Assembly: GCA_016868775.1 (NCBI GenBank)
Contig: VGFT01000007.1
Span: 1 to 64,000, forward strand
From: Bacteroidota bacterium
Lineage (GTDB): Bacteria; Bacteroidota; Bacteroidia; Chitinophagales; Chitinophagaceae
DNA: 64,000 nucleotides
Direction of reading: 5' to 3'
Part shown: positions 62,565 to 64,000 of the stretch, piece by piece
Numbering within the stretch: the first letter of the stretch is position 1
Layout: every line of letters starts with the position of its first letter
The notes under the pieces: generated by a model
Databases searched by the model: none
Seen by the model: the letters and a program-made list of their open reading frames with translations, nothing else
Told to the model about the DNA's origin: nothing
Position numbers and translations under genes: made by a program

Positions 62565-63679
62565 AGGTAATTCAGGTTTGTTTTCGGCGTCAGCGTTAAC
62601 AGGGTCTCGTACATCAGCCGGATGGTCTGCTCGATGTCGTCTCGGTGAAGCATCTCCACGGTGGTGTGCATATAGCGAAGGGGGATAGAGATCAATACGG
62701 AAGGGCAACCGTCGTTCGAGTAAGCGAATGAATCGGTATCGGTACCGGTGCTGCGGCTGAGTGCCCGCCATTGAACTGGTATTTTCTTTTTTTCCGCTAC
62801 GGATTCTACTAAGGCCAGTAGTTTATTGTGTACAGCCGGAGCGTAGGAGAGGGAGGGGCCTTTTCCGGTCGACACATCTCCCTCGATGATCTTGCTGATC
62901 AGGGGGGTGGTGGTATCGTGGGTGACATCCGTTACAATGGCGACATGTGGTTTGATGCGTCGGGCGATCATTTCGGCTCCGCGTAGACCGATCTCCTCTT
63001 GAACAGCGTTAACCACATATAAGCCAAAGGGCAATTTCTTTTTATTTTCTTTTAGCAGGCGGGCTACTTCGGCGATCATGAATCCGCCGATGCGGTTATC
63101 GAAGGCGCGGCCGACGTAGTTTCCATGGGCCAGTTCATCAAAACCATCTTGGTAGGTAACCACGGCTCCGATGTGGATGCCGAGGGCCGTGACCTCTTTT
63201 TTACTTCGGGCACCGCAATCAAGCCAGAGATTATCGGTGCGCGGGGTGGGTTCTTTTTGCTCGGAATTGCCGATGCGGGTATGGATAGCGGGCCAGCCGA
63301 ATACGGCTTTTACGGCGCCTTTTTTTCCGTGGATGAGTACGCGGGAGGCGGGTGCGGTTTGGTGGTCGACTCCGCCGTTTCGTTTCAGGTAGATCAGTCC
63401 GTCGGCCGTGATGTAATTCACGAACCAGCTGATCTCATCGGCATGGGCTTCGATCACAACGCGAAAGGGGTGGTCGGCATTGATCACACCCACGGCGGTT
63501 CCGTAGGGGTCGACATAGTGTGAATCGACGTAGGGCTTGAGATAGTTGAGCCAAAGTTTTTGTCCCCAGCTCTCAAACCCCACCGGAGAGGCGTTGTTGA
63601 TGTAGTTGCGGAAGAATTGGAGGGAAGAATCGGTCAGAACAGACTTATTCTTTTTTGTGGTGATTTTTCTGGTAGCCAT
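62561..63679 (-). CDS. M42-family metallopeptidase (glutamyl aminopeptidase-like)
   Basis: 372 residues, cytoplasmic (no signal peptide). M42 di-zinc aminopeptidase signatures: INNASPVGFESWGQKLWL, VIEAHADEISWFVNYI (His, Asp), YVGRAFDNRIGGFMIAE (bridging Asp), NAVQEEIGLRGAEMIA (catalytic Glu pair), VAIVTDVTHD and IPLRYMHTTVEMLHRDD (final His). M42 enzymes form dodecameric shells that trim peptides. It lies 13 bases after the partial gene at the right edge and overlaps the 54-residue gene. Confidence 0.93.
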   Translation of the reverse strand: MATRKITTKKNKSVLTDSSLQFFRNYINNASPVGFESWGQKLWLNYLKPYVDSHYVDPYGTAVGVINADHPFRVVIEAHADEISWFVNYITADGLIYLKRNGGVDHQTAPASRVLIHGKKGAVKAVFGWPAIHTRIGNSEQKEPTPRTDNLWLDCGARSKKEVTALGIHIGAVVTYQDGFDELAHGNYVGRAFDNRIGGFMIAEVARLLKENKKKLPFGLYVVNAVQEEIGLRGAEMIARRIKPHVAIVTDVTHDTTTPLISKIIEGDVSTGKGPSLSYAPAVHNKLLALVESVAEKKKIPVQWRALSRSTGTDTDSFAYSNDGCPSVLISIPLRYMHTTVEMLHRDDIEQTIRLMYETLLTLTPKTNLNYL

Positions 63680-63692
63680 GTGGCAGGGGCGA

Positions 63693-64000
63693 TTAAGGTT
63701 TTTTGAGTCGGATCGTGGGTGATTCGGCGTAGTTGCTTCTGTTTTTGGCTTTATCGATCAACACCAAACCGAATGCAGCGGTGGTGTCGCGTTGGCCAAC
63801 GCCCGGCAATTTGGTGAGATCGGGATAGTTGTTGGTATTGTACTCGAATTGCAGTGTGAGTTCTCCTTTTTGCACGCCGGTTGGCATGCCGAGCTGATTG
63901 AAGTCAAACCGAAAGGTATCGAACCGAACGGCGGTTGTGTTACGGTACCATTTATAAATGATCAGAGCGGAGTCGATATCTCCTTCCAAGTCGGAATAGC
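63693..64000 (-). CDS. Hypothetical protein, 5' end beyond the window
   Basis: The frame is open through the right edge; about 102 residues are seen. The visible part starts YSDLEGDIDSALIIYKWYRN and has strand-rich stretches (FDTFRFDFNQLGMPTG, KGELTLQFEYNTN, AAFGLVLIDKAKNRSN). The EGDIDS start and the Ig-like strands suggest a small secreted or lipoprotein beta-sandwich, but I do not recognise the family. It precedes the M42 gene by 13 bases on the same strand. Confidence 0.7.
   Translation of the reverse strand, partial: YSDLEGDIDSALIIYKWYRNTTAVRFDTFRFDFNQLGMPTGVQKGELTLQFEYNTNNYPDLTKLPGVGQRDTTAAFGLVLIDKAKNRSNYAESPTIRLKKP

Noticed and set aside
62400-62771. 123-aa version of the small membrane protein
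   Set aside because: The N-terminal 69 residues are a low-complexity re-reading of the M42 gene; GTG at 62564 with a GTGA overlap fits better.
1-64000. tRNA or rRNA genes
   Set aside because: Scanning intergenic gaps for T-arm GGTTCGAAnCC patterns and cloverleaf spacing gave only hits inside coding genes, such as near 8610 and 35828.
1-64000. Prophage, integron, transposon or IS
   Set aside because: No transposase, integrase, phage structural gene or terminal inverted repeats are recognisable.

Overview
The window is a dense, gene-rich stretch of a Bacteroidota chromosome, most likely from the Chitinophagaceae or a close relative. The grounds are type IX secretion (a PorQ homologue and secreted proteins with sorting-type C-termini), many copies of the Bacteroidota -7 promoter motif TAnnTTTG just before starts, C-minus forms of ribosomal protein L36 and S4, a serine-palmitoyltransferase-like enzyme, and several families restricted to the phylum (DUF5686, DUF5683, DUF6702). 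I see no tRNA, rRNA, CRISPR array, prophage or insertion sequence, and no gene-free stretch longer than about 300 bases. Domain and DUF names come from recognising sequence patterns, not from a search.

Layout. 1-7073: 3' part of a giant multi-PKD surface protein ending in a gliding/T9SS C-terminal domain. 7184-10394 (minus): phoH, a lipoprotein, crcB and a half-length TauE/SafE transporter overlap like an operon, followed by an ECF sigma factor/membrane anti-sigma pair. 10599-13042: a DUF5686 outer-membrane protein gene split by a -1 frame change. 13176-18826: MORN-like protein, rpe and a TPR lipoprotein, PD40 protein, small membrane protein, homogentisate dioxygenase. 18949-22632: infA-rpmJ-rpsM-rpsK-rpsD-rpoA-rplQ closed by a strong terminator. 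22728-26356: agmatine-to-putrescine pair (aguB, aguA), carA, aroQ. 26353-34185: Asp-box repeat protein, MORN-like protein, esterase, M1 peptidase, HupE/UreJ-like and DUF6702 proteins. 34187-41682: CNNM/CorC protein, PAP2, LTA-synthase-like enzyme, methyltransferase, glmM, cysteine desulfurase, PspC. 41794-46895: aconitase, a T9SS cargo gene with a broken sorting domain, ubiX, pabA/trpG. 47002-55867: SPT-like enzyme, a DPP-IV/thioredoxin fusion, DUF5683-parB-parA, metallophosphoesterase, porin. 56113-59588: lon and porQ. 59597-64000 (minus): a tightly overlapping set of M42 peptidase, a 54-residue membrane protein, a kinase-like/methyltransferase fusion and a sulfatase-fold membrane enzyme.

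Most interesting: (1) the terminal cassette, where a tiny LDPGNGS membrane protein, a kinase-like methyltransferase and a membrane phospho-/sulfo-transferase-fold enzyme are translationally coupled, which looks like an uncharacterised cell-surface modification system; (2) a dipeptidyl peptidase IV fused to a DUF4369-like and TlpA-like thioredoxin module; (3) two genes (DUF5686 and a T9SS cargo) broken by frame changes, which are errors, real decay or, for the first, possibly -1 frameshifting at T TTG GGG; (4) structured spacers inside the ribosomal protein operon and a 9-base repeat forming large inverted arms before lon.
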